NCBI GenBank assembly: GCA_014529385.2 | Contig: CM043968.1 | Span: 130,692,018-130,756,017, forward strand | Length of the DNA stretch: 64,000 bases | Origin: Adiantum capillus-veneris | Taxonomy: Eukaryota > Streptophyta > Polypodiopsida > Polypodiales > Pteridaceae | Reading direction: 5' to 3' | Part shown: positions 21,481-32,532 of the stretch, piece by piece | Position numbering within the stretch: the first letter of the stretch is position 1 | Layout: each line of letters opens with the position of its first letter | Notes under the pieces: generated by a model | Told to the model about the DNA's origin: nothing | The model's database searches: none | What the model saw: the letters and a program-made list of their open reading frames with translations, nothing else | Program-made: the position numbers and the translations under genes

Positions 21481-22947
21481 TCAAGCATAGGAAAGTGATG
21501 ATACTTTGCAATGAGCATCCTCTTTTGGAGCTTCGATGGTGGAAGCCCTGGGAGTCTCATTTGGAGTATTCTTCTTGGGGCAAGAACGATAGCCATGTCC
21601 TTGCTCCCCACACTTGAAACACTTATGGTCCTTGCAAAAAGCTTCAAGCTCTTCAGGAGAGAGTTTGTTTTTACCTTTGTAAACTCCCTTCTCCTTGGAC
21701 CGATTGTTGTTGTTGTTGGAATTGACTTGGGAAGTATTTTGAACATTGGTTTTCCCCTTTGTATCATTTTTGTCTTTGTTTTCCATGGGCTTGACATTAC
21801 GTCTAGCCCCTTGATGGAAATTGATGCATGAAGCAACCATGGTGTGATGGATTACTTCGCTAATAGTACCAGGCCGTTGAGAGTTGATGTATTCAGCCAT
21901 CTCTTCAGGTAATCCCGCACAGAATTGCTGCCTTTTCTCGGCAAAGTCTATCTTTTGAAAGACAGTAGCCTTGAGATGCAAATCCCAAAACTTGTCTACA
22001 TATTTGTGGATAGACTCATGGGAGAGGAGCTTCAAGCTGCGCCATACGGTAAGCAATTTGTCCTTTGCATCGCTTGCAAGGAATTGCTTCATGATGGAAA
22101 CTCGTAGAGTTTTCCATGTCTTTGGGGCTTCACCATTTCCACGAAGGCTAGCCCACCATTGACGAGCTGATTGTTGGAAGTGCATAGCTACATGGCATAG
22201 CTTAGAGGACTTTGTGAAGCCCTCATCTCCAAAGGCTGCATCAAATTGCTGGATGAATGCCAACACTTTGTCGGTAGCACCGAAGGTGCCATCATAGGTG
22301 AGAAAAGAGATACGCTTTCCTCCCTCCTTGAACTTCTTTAGCTTTTGTGACCTTCGCCATGCAGGAAATGATTTGCGATGTCCTCCCCTCTTGTATTCTC
22401 TAGGAGAATAACCATAACTTTCGTCAGAAGAGGAGGAAGGTGAAGAAGAAGGAGAAGAGGGTGACCTCTTCCTAGCCCTTTTCTTACTTTGTTTCCTCTC
22501 TTGCCTTTCAGAGTGATGTGGAGAAGGACTATGTGTTGATCTTTTCCTCTTGGGAGGAGTGGGCGATGTTCTAGACCGCCGTCTTTGTGGAGCCACATCT
22601 TCCGAGGAACTTAAACTTTCATTGCTTTCTTGCTCTTTGGATTCCTCCTCTCGAATGGGAGAGAGTCTTCTTTTGGAGGTCTCTTGAAGAGGCCTCCTAA
22701 GCTCTCTCTCCTCTTGGGGAGGAAGGGAAATTCCATAAGCACGAAGTTGTTGAGTAACTTCGGCTTGCAAAGCAAGGTTGCCCATAGCTTGCTGCAACCT
22801 AATGACGAGATAGTTCACAAACATGGGAGCATCATGATTAGCACCTTCATGTGCAAAATCAAAGCTATCAATGTTCATTCTAGTCTCTTGATTATTGTCA
22901 GCCATGTTAACAAAATTTATGTATGTACTTAGTGTATGCTTTGGCAA
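21481..22947 (-). CDS. Element A gag with SR-rich segment (488 aa)
   Basis: Intact frame. A start at residue 15 (MADNNQETR, about 22905) is as likely as the first methionine. Residues 95-190 are very rich in Ser, Arg, Lys and Pro with RS/SP dipeptides (RRRSRTSPTPPKRKRS, SKKRARKRSPSSPSSS), resembling an SR-type domain. Residues about 213-350 are the retrotransposon gag core (FLTYDGTFGATDKVLAFIQQ, then ARQWWASLRG, then FCAGLPEEMAEYI). Residues 443-456 form a canonical CCHC knuckle (CFKCGEQGHGYRSC). It would assemble particles and bind element RNA. It ends with a TGA and the protease continues in the same frame. Confidence 0.92.
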   Translation of the reverse strand: MPKHTLSTYINFVNMADNNQETRMNIDSFDFAHEGANHDAPMFVNYLVIRLQQAMGNLALQAEVTQQLRAYGISLPPQEERELRRPLQETSKRRLSPIREEESKEQESNESLSSSEDVAPQRRRSRTSPTPPKRKRSTHSPSPHHSERQERKQSKKRARKRSPSSPSSSPSSSSDESYGYSPREYKRGGHRKSFPAWRRSQKLKKFKEGGKRISFLTYDGTFGATDKVLAFIQQFDAAFGDEGFTKSSKLCHVAMHFQQSARQWWASLRGNGEAPKTWKTLRVSIMKQFLASDAKDKLLTVWRSLKLLSHESIHKYVDKFWDLHLKATVFQKIDFAEKRQQFCAGLPEEMAEYINSQRPGTISEVIHHTMVASCINFHQGARRNVKPMENKDKNDTKGKTNVQNTSQVNSNNNNNRSKEKGVYKGKNKLSPEELEAFCKDHKCFKCGEQGHGYRSCPKKNTPNETPRASTIEAPKEDAHCKVSSLSYA

Positions 22948-23306
22948 TTCAAAACCTTAGTCGCCACTCCTCTTAACCTTTGAAAATTGGCTCTTAAGTA
23001 TCTACACCCATGGCTCGAAGTGGTTAATTATAGAGAGTAGAGGAGTAGGTCTAACATAGCAGAGTTGCCAAGGGCTAGCTCCTTTCGGACTTCTTATGGC
23101 TCAATAATGGTAAAGCCGTAGGCAAGTCTAAAAAGACTCCATTATTAAGTCCAAAGCTCCCGAGGTGTGCACCATCCCCCACATAGTGGGCTCAACAAAA
23201 CCGATAATAGATCCCAGTTCCACTTACCCTAATATAATTAACAACATCAACCATTTATAGGCTACTTAAGGACCTCTCTTCTTAAACAAGAAAAGAGAAA
23301 CCAAAT
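22948..23306 (-). other. Element A 5' leader
   Basis: About 360 bp between PBS and the gag frame; no other coding signal. Confidence 0.6.
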
Positions 23307-23318
23307 GCTCTGATACCA
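23307..23318 (-). other. Element A primer binding site (tRNA-Met)
   Basis: Minus strand TGGTATCAGAGC one base inside the 5' LTR, complementary to the 3' end of plant initiator tRNA-Met. Confidence 0.95.
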
Positions 23319-23319
23319 A

Positions 23320-24925
23320 TGTAATGAAATTGGCCTATTTAATTTGAGAGTAGAGGAAATTAATGAGAGTACTTTTGAGAATGACTTTGTGAGCATAGTG
23401 GGTGAACATAATTGAAGATAACAACATAATCATAGCAATTAGTTAACTTGGCATGAACAATAATTTTGCAAGAGAGAGAATTTAGAGAACATGACAACAG
23501 TTGAGGACCGGATTTATGTGGAGCCGGTCCCCCCTCCAATAGGCATTTGTATTATGATTTCTCCCATAAAGAGAGACTTGTTACAATACAATTTTTGTGT
23601 TCCTTGTGACCTAGGTGATGCAATGAAGATGGAAAGCTTCATGCATCACAAACATAACATAAACTTGAAGAAAGCTTTAACTATCCCAAGCCTCAGTCCC
23701 AAGACCTCAAACACCTTCGAAGGTAGAGAGAGCTAGCAGGGAATGAGGGTAGGGAAGAGGAAGAAGAAACATTTCGTAGGAGAAAGAATTAGTTCCTCAC
23801 TTATCATAATTCTTGTTGCTAGCGTACATAATAGCATAGTAATGAAGAAGAAGGAGATGGAAAGCTTAAGCATTGAAGCATGGCTCTTGGTTGGATTTGC
23901 ACTCCATATCCAAGAGTGTTGGTGTAGGCTCTCAACCTCTACTTGCTTGGAGAAGGAGAGGGAGGTCTTGCACTTTGCATAGCACACAATGATAGTGTTC
24001 GTGAGTGTGTGTGGGTGAGTATACCCCCTAAGCAACCCCCTAGCTTGCTTGGGTCGACCCCCCCTTGTAGCTCATGCTTGAAGCTCATTGGACCCCTCCA
24101 GGCCTAACCAATCACAAGCAGGAGGCATTACAAGCAGCAAGGGTAGCCTTGAGACAAGTGTCCCCCTTTCCCCTTTGAGAGAGAGGACTAGATAAATGCT
24201 AAATCAATAAATTAAATCTCCTAAATTATTATTGGACCCCTTGGGTGGCCAACCAATAGGCTTCAGGCACACCAAGAGGGCAACATGAGGAGGAACTTGA
24301 CAAGTGTCCCTTTTGCTTTCTTTGTACCATGCATGCCTTGTGTGAGTGTGTGGGTGTTCTCTCTCATCCCCCCTCATGTAGGGCTCGCCCCCTCCTTGTA
24401 GGGATTGAATCTTTGACTTTTTGACACCTCAAGCCCCTCATGCATAGGCCTAGTTCCCACCACAAGCTTGGCTCATAAGCACTTTAAGCTTGGGCTGGGT
24501 TCTCACCTCAAGTGCAACCCTAGCATCTCAAGCATGTCAAGCACCTCAATCATCTCAAGCACCTCAATCATCAAGCACCTTAAGAACCTTAGTCATCAAG
24601 CATGACAAGCACCTCGAGCTGGGTCGGGTTCCCGCGCCTCAAGCTCAGCCCTAGCTTACCTAAGGTCAAAGGCCTTGTACACACATTATTGGAGGTCTTC
24701 AATGAAGCTAACCCTAAGTTCTTATGCTCCATTTGTTAGCCTTGGTCTTTGATAGACCATCTCTCATTTGGGCCCCTTTACCATTGGCCCCGTGTTGAGA
24801 TAGATCTATAAGCACATGTCTATATCTTAACACTTGTTCCCGTTTATTCTCCCACATTAAGTGATCAATTTAATATGAGAAAATCATTTGGGTTGGTTAG
24901 ATATTAGATATTAGATTTTATGATA
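23320..24925 (-). repeat. Element A 5' LTR
   Basis: 1606 bp, collinear with 3124-4720 with scattered substitutions and a rearranged CAAGCACCTCAATCAT minisatellite near 24530-24610. Its outer end reads TATCATAAAATC on the minus strand, so the terminal TG has mutated to TA; the 3' LTR keeps TG. Confidence 0.95.
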
Positions 24926-25004
24926 GTAAAGGTCTCAACATGAGCTTCGACACCAATAGGCAATAAAACGTTGTTGCTTGGATTTTAATCGATCATAAAC
25001 CTAA

Positions 25005-25403
25005 TCCCTTGTTAATGTATACTTGAGCCTTCATGGAGGCATACACTCAAGCCCTTTAATGTTCACATGTTGCCCCTATCTTGAAGCATCAACATCCATC
25101 CACTTGCACTCAAACTTGCCCTTTTCTTCCGAAATCCATCATAAAAACTGCAACATCAACTCTCTAGAGAGAACACCCCAAAACTTTCAACGATTATGCA
25201 CCCAAAATTGCCTTTGACGATCTTTGCTTTCGTTTCCGAGGGAGAGAAAAAAAAAAACTCTTCATCTTCTCTCGCTCTTCCTCTTCATTGAGAGATAGAG
25301 AGTCTCTTCTTTTCTTCTACTCCAAGAGAGCCGTTTCTTCCTCTTCCCCTTCGTTGAGAGAGAGAAAGCCACTTCTTTTCTTCTACTCTTTTGAATAAGT
25401 AGA
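25005..25403. other. No recognisable gene
   Basis: Continues the target sequence beyond the 219-bp repeat. Contains two related CT/GA-rich stretches (about 25240-25340 and 25320-25400, both with 'CTTCTTTTCTTCTACTC'). No coding signal I can support. Confidence 0.4.
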
Positions 25404-25875
25404 GTGACCAACTTGACGTATTCTAAGCTTGTGGTAGGTCCCCATCAAGATCTAGATGACTACTGCATTATATTTGAAGAAACATACTATGTGAACAACC
25501 CACTAACAAACTCCTCTACACTCACTACAACATATGAGTTACAGATGAAGAGGACATTTACCTTGACAAGGATGTTGTATTGCAAGCATGGTTAGCATTG
25601 TATATGATGCTAACCACTGATACCGTGCTTCAAAAGCAGTTCCTCATCACATATTGTCAGAAGGTTACTGAGGCGCACATCTTGAACTCACTGAACCATT
25701 TGAAGCAAATTCACGGATCATTTTATGCATATGCTACCAAAATTCAAAAACTAGTGAATTGGCTAGATGCTACAAACCAATCTAGTCAGTTGATGCAATG
25801 TGAAACATTCTTGAAAGGATAGGATAAGAACCTTGTAGGGCATGCACTTGTAATGGAAAAGGCCTATGAACTTTA
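25404..25875 (+). pseudogene. Gag-like remnant interrupted by element D
   Basis: Two short + strand frames. The second (25580-25822, then past a TAG to 25875) reads LNHLKQIHGSFYAYATKIQKL and, later, CETFLKG and VMEKAYELY. This has the general look of a retrotransposon gag core (a Q-x-GS-x-x-x-Y segment followed by a 'F-x-GL-x-x-L' segment). The match is weak and no zinc knuckle is present before element D cuts the sequence at 25876. Confidence 0.5.
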
Positions 25876-26046
25876 TGTTGGGATTAAAGCCCAAGTGGCC
25901 TCTTATACGGATATGGCCAGCCGCCCGCTTAACTCACTTATCACTAACTCTTTGTATATACTCACTTATACTTGTGTGAATAATAAGATTTTGGAGATAA
26001 CCATTCAACGAATTCTCTGCGTATATGTAAGCTCTCTATCTGTGTA

Positions 26047-26114
<68 letters not shown>

Positions 26115-26142
26115 TCGATCTAAGCTCCGCTCCGCGACTTCA
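25876..26142 (+). repeat. Element D 5' LTR
   Basis: Includes a TATA-like TTTGTATATA at 25951-25960, then (GT)n at about 26049-26090 and (AG)n at 26091-26114. The 3' LTR has the GT tract but not the AG tract. Confidence 0.95.
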
Positions 26143-26143
26143 A

Positions 26144-26156
26144 TTGGTATCAGAGC
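26144..26156 (+). other. Element D primer binding site (tRNA-Met)
   Basis: TTGGTATCAGAGC right after the 5' LTR. Confidence 0.95.
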
Positions 26157-27187
26157 AAGGTTCGGTGCGTTTTGGCGTAATCGTGCGCGCACACTTTTCA
26201 GGCAGATTTTGGATCCAAATCTTGGAAATTCACACTCGGCGTTCCGGGAGTATGTCCAGCAGGTGACCTACAGTTTTACCCCCCTTTCGAAGTTGTTTAT
26301 GCCCTCAGAATTTCGTTCTGATCACTACATCAAAAGATAGATTTCAGCCGCAAAGAAACCCGTCTTGTGTAGATTGGCAAGTAGGAGGTGGTCAGCATCA
26401 ATATCGGCATCGACATACATCACTCATTCGTCTTCAAAGCATCATCTATAGACCAGGTACACATACATATCATCAGATATATATATTGCAGTCTGCATTG
26501 CCAGGTTCCAGGGGAGGTCTGGCCATACGACAGCTTGACACCACTGGCATGTATTGCAGATTGATGTACTGTGATTGTGGGTCTGCTAGTTGTGAGTCAC
26601 GCGAGCAGACAGACCGCTGCAGCGGTCATAGGACAGTGATTGGTCTATTGTAGGATGTATGCTAGTTCTGGGCAATTTGCTGAGCGATCTAAGAGGGTCG
26701 TGTGTGAGGTTTTTTGAAGCCAAGCACTGGGGGTTGGGTTACCCATTGTGAGGTGGATTAGGTTGCTGGAGTTCCTCTCTAAACGCATCCTCTTCGGCGA
26801 CTTTTATCCCATAGGATGTATGACTTTGTGTAGGCACTAGATTGCATCTTATGCGTCAGGCCGTTGAGGCATTGTCCAGGGTTCAGTCTTGAGACAGATA
26901 CAGGTTTTGTGATCGCCCAAACAGGAGACAATGTATGCTTACAGGATAGCATATTACAGAGATTTTTAGATTTGTCACTGGTCAGCTATTTATGATTGTT
27001 TTTGAGCTATCTTTTGTTTTCTAGAGCTCAGTTTACAGGGGAGATTCGATCAAAATTTTTCAAAATACTGATAGTTCTTGAAAAGAGGTGTTCAGCTTGT
27101 TGTTTACAGCTTGTTTATTGTGTACAGAGGCCAGTTTACAAGGGAAACTCTGTTGGATTTTTCCTAGGAGTAAACAGTTTGGAAGAC
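26157..27187 (+). other. Element D leader
   Basis: About 1 kb between PBS and gag with no supported coding sequence. Two passages resemble each other: CAGTTTACAGGGGAGATTCG near 27030 and CAGTTTACAAGGGAAACTCT near 27132. Confidence 0.6.
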
Positions 27188-28707
27188 ATGGCATCTTCTC
27201 AAAGTGAGACTCTTTACAACATAAAGAAGCTGGATGGCACAAACTTTCCATTCTGGGAGAAGCAGATTTGGCAGGTTTTGGTGCAGAAAAAACAAGTGAA
27301 GCCACCGAATCTCAAAGGGGAGAGACCAGAAGGTATGGTTGAAGATGAGTAGGAAGAGCTTGACGAGTTAGCTTGTTTCACAATCATGTTGACACTGGCA
27401 CAATCATGTAGTCTCTTCTGTTACTTCAACGTAGCAGAAGAGACTACAGCGTATGGCGTATGGCAAAAGCTATGTGGTATGTACGAGAAACAGAGTGCTG
27501 CTTCTCAGATTTACTGCCTCAAGAAATTGGTGGATTTGAAGATGAAGGAAGGGACAACCATGTCAAATCATCTCAATGAATTTCACACAATTTTCAACCA
27601 GTTAACAACACAGGAGATAGTCTTTCCAGATTCAGTAAAGGCTATGTTTCTCTTAATCACTTTGCCAGACAGTTGGGATACTTTTTGCACGGCATTAAGT
27701 AATTATGTCGCTCCAGAGGGTCTTACAAGTGCCAATGTAGAAGGAACCTTGCTTACAGAGGAAGCGAACAGGAAGAACATTGACAAAGGCAAAGGCAATA
27801 GTGCTTTGCTTGTTCAAAGGAGATAGCAGCTCAAAGAGAAGAAGGGTAAGAAGGCACAAAACCGAAGTAAGTCTCGTGACTCAAAGTCAAAGGATGACAT
27901 AGAATGCTACCATTGTGACAAGAAGGGTCACATGAAGAGAGACTGTACAAAGTGAAAACAAGAATAAGGCAAAACAAAGAGTTTTGAGCAAGATGGAAAG
28001 AAGAGTTTAGTGAAGATTGAAGAGGTGAATGTCACAAGATCTGGTTCAGACAGTGATTCTGGTATAGCAGCTGGTGACATCTTCCTTACAAGCAATTTTG
28101 ATTCTGTTTTCTTGATTGCAGAGGATGGACATGCTATGAGTGATTGGATTATTGACTCAGGGGCATCTTTACATGTTTCTCCACACAAAAAGTGGTTTAC
28201 ATCATATGTGGCTACTAAAGGTTATGTCAGACTTGGCAATAAGCAGGTTTGTGACATACTTGGAGTGGGAGATGTGCTGTTGAAGTTTCAGAATGGCTCT
28301 TCTTTATGGCTCAAGAATGACAAACATGTTCCAGCAATCCGAAAGAGCTCGATCAGTACAGGGAAGTTGGATGATGCGGGTTATGTGACAGTTTTTGGGA
28401 ACAACGCTTGGAAGATCTCCAAAGGTTTGATGACTGTAGCACATGGCAGTAAGTCAGGAACTCTGTACACTTTACATGTTTCAGAGGTTAAAAACCATGT
28501 AATTAATGTGATTGAGCAGCCAAGAGTGTCACTGTGGCATCATAGGGTGGGACATATGTCACAAAGAGGAATGGAAATACTTTCTCGTTATGGTTATTTG
28601 CCTCGCTTTTCATTTCAAGATTTTGAGTTTTGTGAGCATTGCGTTTATGGTAAGAAAACACAAGAACCGCACAGATCAAAGAGGAACCATAGGGACTACG
28701 GTTAGCT
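27188..28707 (+). pseudogene. Element D gag, protease and integrase N-terminus
   Basis: One reading frame with several in-frame stops. Gag begins MASSQSETLYNIKKLDGTNF, includes AYGVWQKLCGMYEKQSA and the CCHC knuckle CYHCDKKGHMKRDC (about 27905-27946). The protease active site is DWIIDSGASLHVSPHK (about 28141-28188). The integrase zinc region is WHHRVGHMSQRGMEIL, then FCEHCVYGKK (about 28535-28655). Stops occur at about 27350 (TAG after GMVEDE), 27824 (TAG after LVQRR) and 27953 (TGA after the knuckle). A frameshift near 28700 ends this part. Confidence 0.9.
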
Positions 28708-29064
28708 CTTGTGCACAATGATCTATGCGGACCAATGCCTAGTTTGTCACTAACGGGAGCAGCGTACTTTTGTACCTTTATAGACGACTATTCTCGCAGA
28801 GTATGGGTTTATTTCTTGAAGCACAAGGATGAGGTGCTCAAGGTCTTTAAGATATTCTTGCAGCTTGTGGAGAATCAGAGTGGTGAGAAGCTGAAGTGCT
28901 TGAGAACTGACAATGGTGGAGAGTACGTTTCCAAGGCTTTTCAAGACTTTTGTGAAGCAAAGGGGATTAAGTGGGAACTTACTGCACCATATAATCCTTC
29001 ACAAAATGGGGTTGCTGAACGTAGAATAGAACCATACAGGAGAAGGTCAGAAGCATGTTGTTAA
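28708..29064 (+). pseudogene. Element D integrase core
   Basis: LVHNDLCGPMPSLSLTGAAY with first catalytic Asp, CLRTDNGGEYVSKAF with second Asp, and NPSQNGVAERR with catalytic Glu: a DDE core in the copia form. A frameshift at about 29025, just after AERR, moves into the next frame. Confidence 0.9.
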
Positions 29065-30605
29065 ATGCTGAGTTGCTTAATGGATTTTGGACGGAAGCAG
29101 TGGCTATAGCAGTCCATTTGATTAACAGGTCTCCTAGTAGGGTTCTGGATAAGAGAGAAGTGGCCAAGATGCTATGGATAGGCAAGGCACCTTCGTATAA
29201 GCATCTCAGAGTCTTTGGTTGTGAAGCTTATAGCCATATTTCTAAGGATTTGAGGAATAAGTTAGAACCAAAGAGCAGGAAGTGTATATTTCTTGGCTAC
29301 GGAGAATTGGGCAAAATGGGTTACCGGCTTTGGGATCCTGAGTCCAGAAAAGTTATTCATAGCAATGATGTGCATTTCAATGAAGCCAAGTTTCATGCTA
29401 AGCCAGAGAAGACAGAGGAGATCAGAAGAGTTGTCTTCAGGGAAGATGGACCTAGTGCTAGCACATCAAGACAGCATGGCCAGGCTCAGGAAGAGCCTAT
29501 AGTGGCTAGAGAGGTAGAATCAGTTGTGGTGAGACGTTCTGAGCGTGTCTCCAAACCACGTGATCGTTATGTGCCACCTCTAAATTATGTCATGTTCACG
29601 GATTGCGGAGAACCATCTTGTTACAAGGAGGCATTACAAGTGGTTGACTCGAAAAAATGGCAGTTGGCCATGCAATCAGAGATGACGGCTCTGCATAAGA
29701 ATCAAACATGGGATTTGGTTCAATTGCCAGAGGGCAAGAAATCTCTACCTTGTAAGTGGGTTTACAGGTATAAGCTTACTCCTCATGATGGACATCCAAA
29801 ATACAAAGCACGGTTGGTCGCTAAGGGTTTTAGGCAAGAACACGGAATAGATTTTGATGAAGTCTTTTCACCAGTTTTCAAGATGACAACATTGAGAAGT
29901 GTACTTGCTTTGGTTGCCAAACATGATCTCCATTTACATCAGATGGATGTGAAAATGGCATTTCTTCATGGAGATTTGCATGAGGAGGTTTATATGCAGC
30001 AGCCAGAAGGGTATGTTGAGAAAGGCGAAGAGAAATTGGTATGGAGTTTGAGAAAGAGTCTCTATGGCAAGTTTCACCAGTTTATGCTTTCTCAAGGATA
30101 CAAGAGAAGTGAGACATATCATTGCCTGTATTCTCGACAAGCTAAGGATGGTAGCTTGATAATCCTCATCTTGTATGTGGATGTCATGTTACTTGCTGGT
30201 AGACAAATGGCAAAAATTTCAGTTCTTAAGTCAAAAATGGCAAATGTTTTTGACATGAAAGACATGGGTGAGGCAAGTCATATACTGGGTATGCGTATCC
30301 AACGAGATAGGTCAAAGAAGATGCTTTACTTATCTCAGGAAGAGTATATTGACAAGGTGTTGCAACGTTTCCAAATGGACAGGGGAAAGGCATTGATGAC
30401 ACCATTGCCGTCATATGTGAAACTAAGCAACCAAGATTGCCCACAGTCTGCGGTGGAAAAGGTTGAAATGGATATGGTTCCGTATGCGTCTGCACGTGGG
30501 AGTTTGATGTATCCAATGATTGCACACGTCCGGATATTGCATTTGCAGTGGGAGTGGTTAGCAGATATATGTAAAATCCCGACAAGAAACATTGGGAGGC
30601 AGTGA
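29055..30605 (+). pseudogene. Element D integrase C-terminus and reverse transcriptase
   Basis: A 516-codon frame. Integrase end: GFWTEAVAIAVHLINRSPS, then GYRLWDPESRKVIHSNDVHF. RT: WQLAMQSEMTALHKNQTWDL, then CKWVYRYKL, then KARLVAKGFRQEHGIDFDE and HQMDVKMAFLHGDLHEEVYM with the first palm aspartate. After KSLYG the copia 'LKQAPR-W' segment is deleted (near 30068). The catalytic box is YVDV instead of YVDD (about 30175-30186), so RT would be inactive. The frame runs on to LGMRIQRD and ends in shifted sequence after LMYPMIAHV. Confidence 0.92.
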
Positions 30606-31136
30606 AAGGTATCATGAGATACTTAAAACATACAAAGAGTATGCGCATATGCTATGGTAGTCAGGATTTGTTTGAGTGTTAGAGGATACACCGACTCAAA
30701 TTATGCAGGAGACTTGGATAAGAGGAGATCTACATCAGGCTATGTCTTTACATTGGCTGGAGGTGCCATATCATGGTGATCTCAATTACAAGATTGTATT
30801 ACACAGTCTACTACAGAAGCTGAGTATGTTGCAACAAATGAGGCATGCAAAGAATCTATTTGGCTTGGTAGATTGGTAGCAGACTTGGGAATCAAAGTAG
30901 ATATGCCAGAGTTATATTGTGATAGTCAAAGTGCTATACAATTGGCAAAGAATCCAGTGTTCCATTCGAAGACTAAGCATATTGATGTGAAATATCACTT
31001 CATTAGGGAAGTACTTAAAGACAAGCAGATACAACTACTGAAGATCCACACCAAGGACAATCCTGCTGATCTACTCACAAAGGGACTTCTAGGAGAGGGC
31101 TTTGTGCATAGTCGTGAGTTATTGGGCATTGGATAG
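30606..31136 (+). pseudogene. Element D RNase H
   Basis: Frameshifted first half, then an open frame 30873-31136 ending ADLLTKGLLGEGFVHSRELL. It contains YCDSQSAIQLAKNPVFHSKT and KHIDVKYHFIREVL, the usual copia RNase H C-terminal motifs. The stop lies 75 bp before the PPT. Confidence 0.9.
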
Positions 31137-31208
31137 ATGGCAGCCATGTAAATCTTTGTACATTTATGTTCATAGATTTACAGTTACTTAAAGTGCCACA
31201 TTGGACTT

Positions 31209-31220
31209 TAAGTGGGAGGT
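31209..31220 (+). other. Element D polypurine tract
   Basis: AAGTGGGAGGT immediately before the 3' LTR start TGTTGGG, the standard copia PPT. Confidence 0.9.
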
Positions 31221-31387
31221 TGTTGGGATTAAAGCCCAAGTGGCCTCTTATACAGATATGGCCAGCCGTCCGCCTAACTCACTTATCACTAACTCTTTGT
31301 ATATACTCACTTATACTTGTGTGAACAATAAGATTTGGGAGATAACACTTCAACGAATTCTCTGCATACTAGCTCTCTATCTGTGTA

Positions 31388-31441
<54 letters not shown>

Positions 31442-31481
31442 TGTGTGTGTGAGTCGATCTAAGCTCCGCTCTGCGACTTCA
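31221..31481 (+). repeat. Element D 3' LTR
   Basis: 261 bp; differs from the 5' LTR by scattered substitutions and by the microsatellite (GT tract at about 31390-31451, no AG tract). Confidence 0.95.
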
Positions 31482-31486
31482 CTTTC

Positions 31487-32063
31487 AGAATAACGGAATT
31501 AGGGGAATTAAAGAGAGCATTTTTGTGAGACTACTTTGAGAACATAGAGGGTGAACTTAATTGATGGTAGCAACATAATCCTAGTACTTGATTAAATTGG
31601 CATGAACAATACTTTTGCAAGAGAGAAAGTTTAGAGAACTTGACAACAATTGAGGACCGGATTTATGTGGAACCGGTCCCCCCTCCAATAGGCTTTTGTA
31701 TTATAGATTCTCCCATCAAGAGAGACTTGCAATGAAGATGGAAAGCTTCATGCATCATGAGCATAACATAGACTTTGTGAAAAGCATTAACTATCCCCAA
31801 ACTCATTCCCAAGGCCTTGAACACCTTCAAGGTGGAGAGAGCTAACGGGGAATGAGGGTAGGGAAGAGGAAGAAGAAACATTCATAGGAGAAAGAAATAG
31901 TTCCTCAGTTATCATCACTCTTCTTGCTAGCATACATAATAGCATAGCAATGAAGATGGATAAGATGGAAAGCTTAAATATTGAAGCATGGCTCTTGGTT
32001 GGATTTGCATTCCATAGCCAAGAGTGTTGGTGTAGGCTCTCAACTTCCCTACTAGCTTGGAGT
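31487..32063 (-). repeat. Truncated element A family LTR
   Basis: Aligns by eye with the first part of the element A LTR as written on the + strand (GAACATAGAGGGTGAAC, GAGGACCGGATTTATGTGGA, GAATGAGGGTAGGGAAGAGG) up to AGCTTGGAG near 32061. More diverged than A's own LTRs and with several small deletions (for example around 31727). No partner LTR or internal region attached. It begins immediately after the element D flank. Confidence 0.85.
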
Positions 32064-32238
32064 GATAGGTATATGAAGAGCTATGATGGATGGATTTGAA
32101 GACCCATGTACTGCAGTAGCGTGTACAGGAAAGATGGAGGAAGAGAGAGCAGGTCGACACAACAAGAAAAGAAAAAAAATATGTTATGATATTGATTACT
32201 TATGTGAAGCTTTACATATATAGAAGGCTTGAGATAGC
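32064..32238. other. Short unannotated spacer
   Basis: 175 bp between the truncated LTR and element B2; nothing recognised. Confidence 0.4.
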
Positions 32239-32243
32239 CATGC

Positions 32244-32493
32244 TGTGCGCTCCTTGCCGCACTGTCGAAGCAAGGGACTTGCCAATACACCGTGTGCGAG
32301 CCACAAAAGGCTCCAAGCACACAACAAGCCTAAACTAGCAAGCTCAAGAGAGCAAAGGGTGTGTCACTCACCGCTCTACGCTCGCCTTCGTGGTGGATTC
32401 CTCGCCGCGATGAAGAAGAAGCTGCAGTCGTGCCGCGCTCAACCGCCTCGCCGCCGTCGTGCCTTCGTAATGCTCGATCGCACACACACTCTC

Positions 32494-32532
<39 letters not shown>

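Larger units (their letters stand above)
3119..24930 (-). mobile_element. Element A: Ty3/gypsy chromovirus with nested insertions
   Basis: A complete but broken LTR retrotransposon read on the minus strand. Its 5' LTR is 23320-24925 and its 3' LTR 3124-4720, flanked by a perfect 5-bp target duplication GTAAA at 3119-3123 and 24926-24930. The order is PBS (23307-23318), gag, protease, RT, RNase H, integrase, chromodomain, PPT (4721-4736). It is interrupted by B1 (11997-20931), by an unresolved insertion (about 9560-11996, possibly continuing to about 20990) and by a solo LTR (6254-7743). The order protease-RT-RNase H-integrase marks Ty3/gypsy (Metaviridae) and the terminal chromodomain marks the chromovirus branch. 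Multiple stops and frameshifts make it immobile on its own. Confidence 0.95.
25871..31486 (+). mobile_element. Element D: Ty1/copia (Tork-like) retrotransposon
   Basis: LTRs at 25876-26142 (267 bp) and 31221-31481 (261 bp), both starting TGTTGGGATTAAAGCCC and ending GCGACTTCA. Flanking pentamers are CTTTA (25871-25875) and CTTTC (31482-31486), a target duplication with one mismatch. PBS at 26144-26156, PPT at 31209-31220. The order gag-protease-integrase-RT-RNase H is the copia order. Several stops, two frameshifts, a deletion near the RT palm and loss of a catalytic aspartate make it dead. Confidence 0.95.

Noticed and set aside
23307-23318. tRNA gene traces (tRNA-Met, tRNA-Asp)
   Set aside because: Only the 12-18 nt complementary to tRNA 3' ends exist; they are retroelement primer sites. 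No cloverleaf was found.
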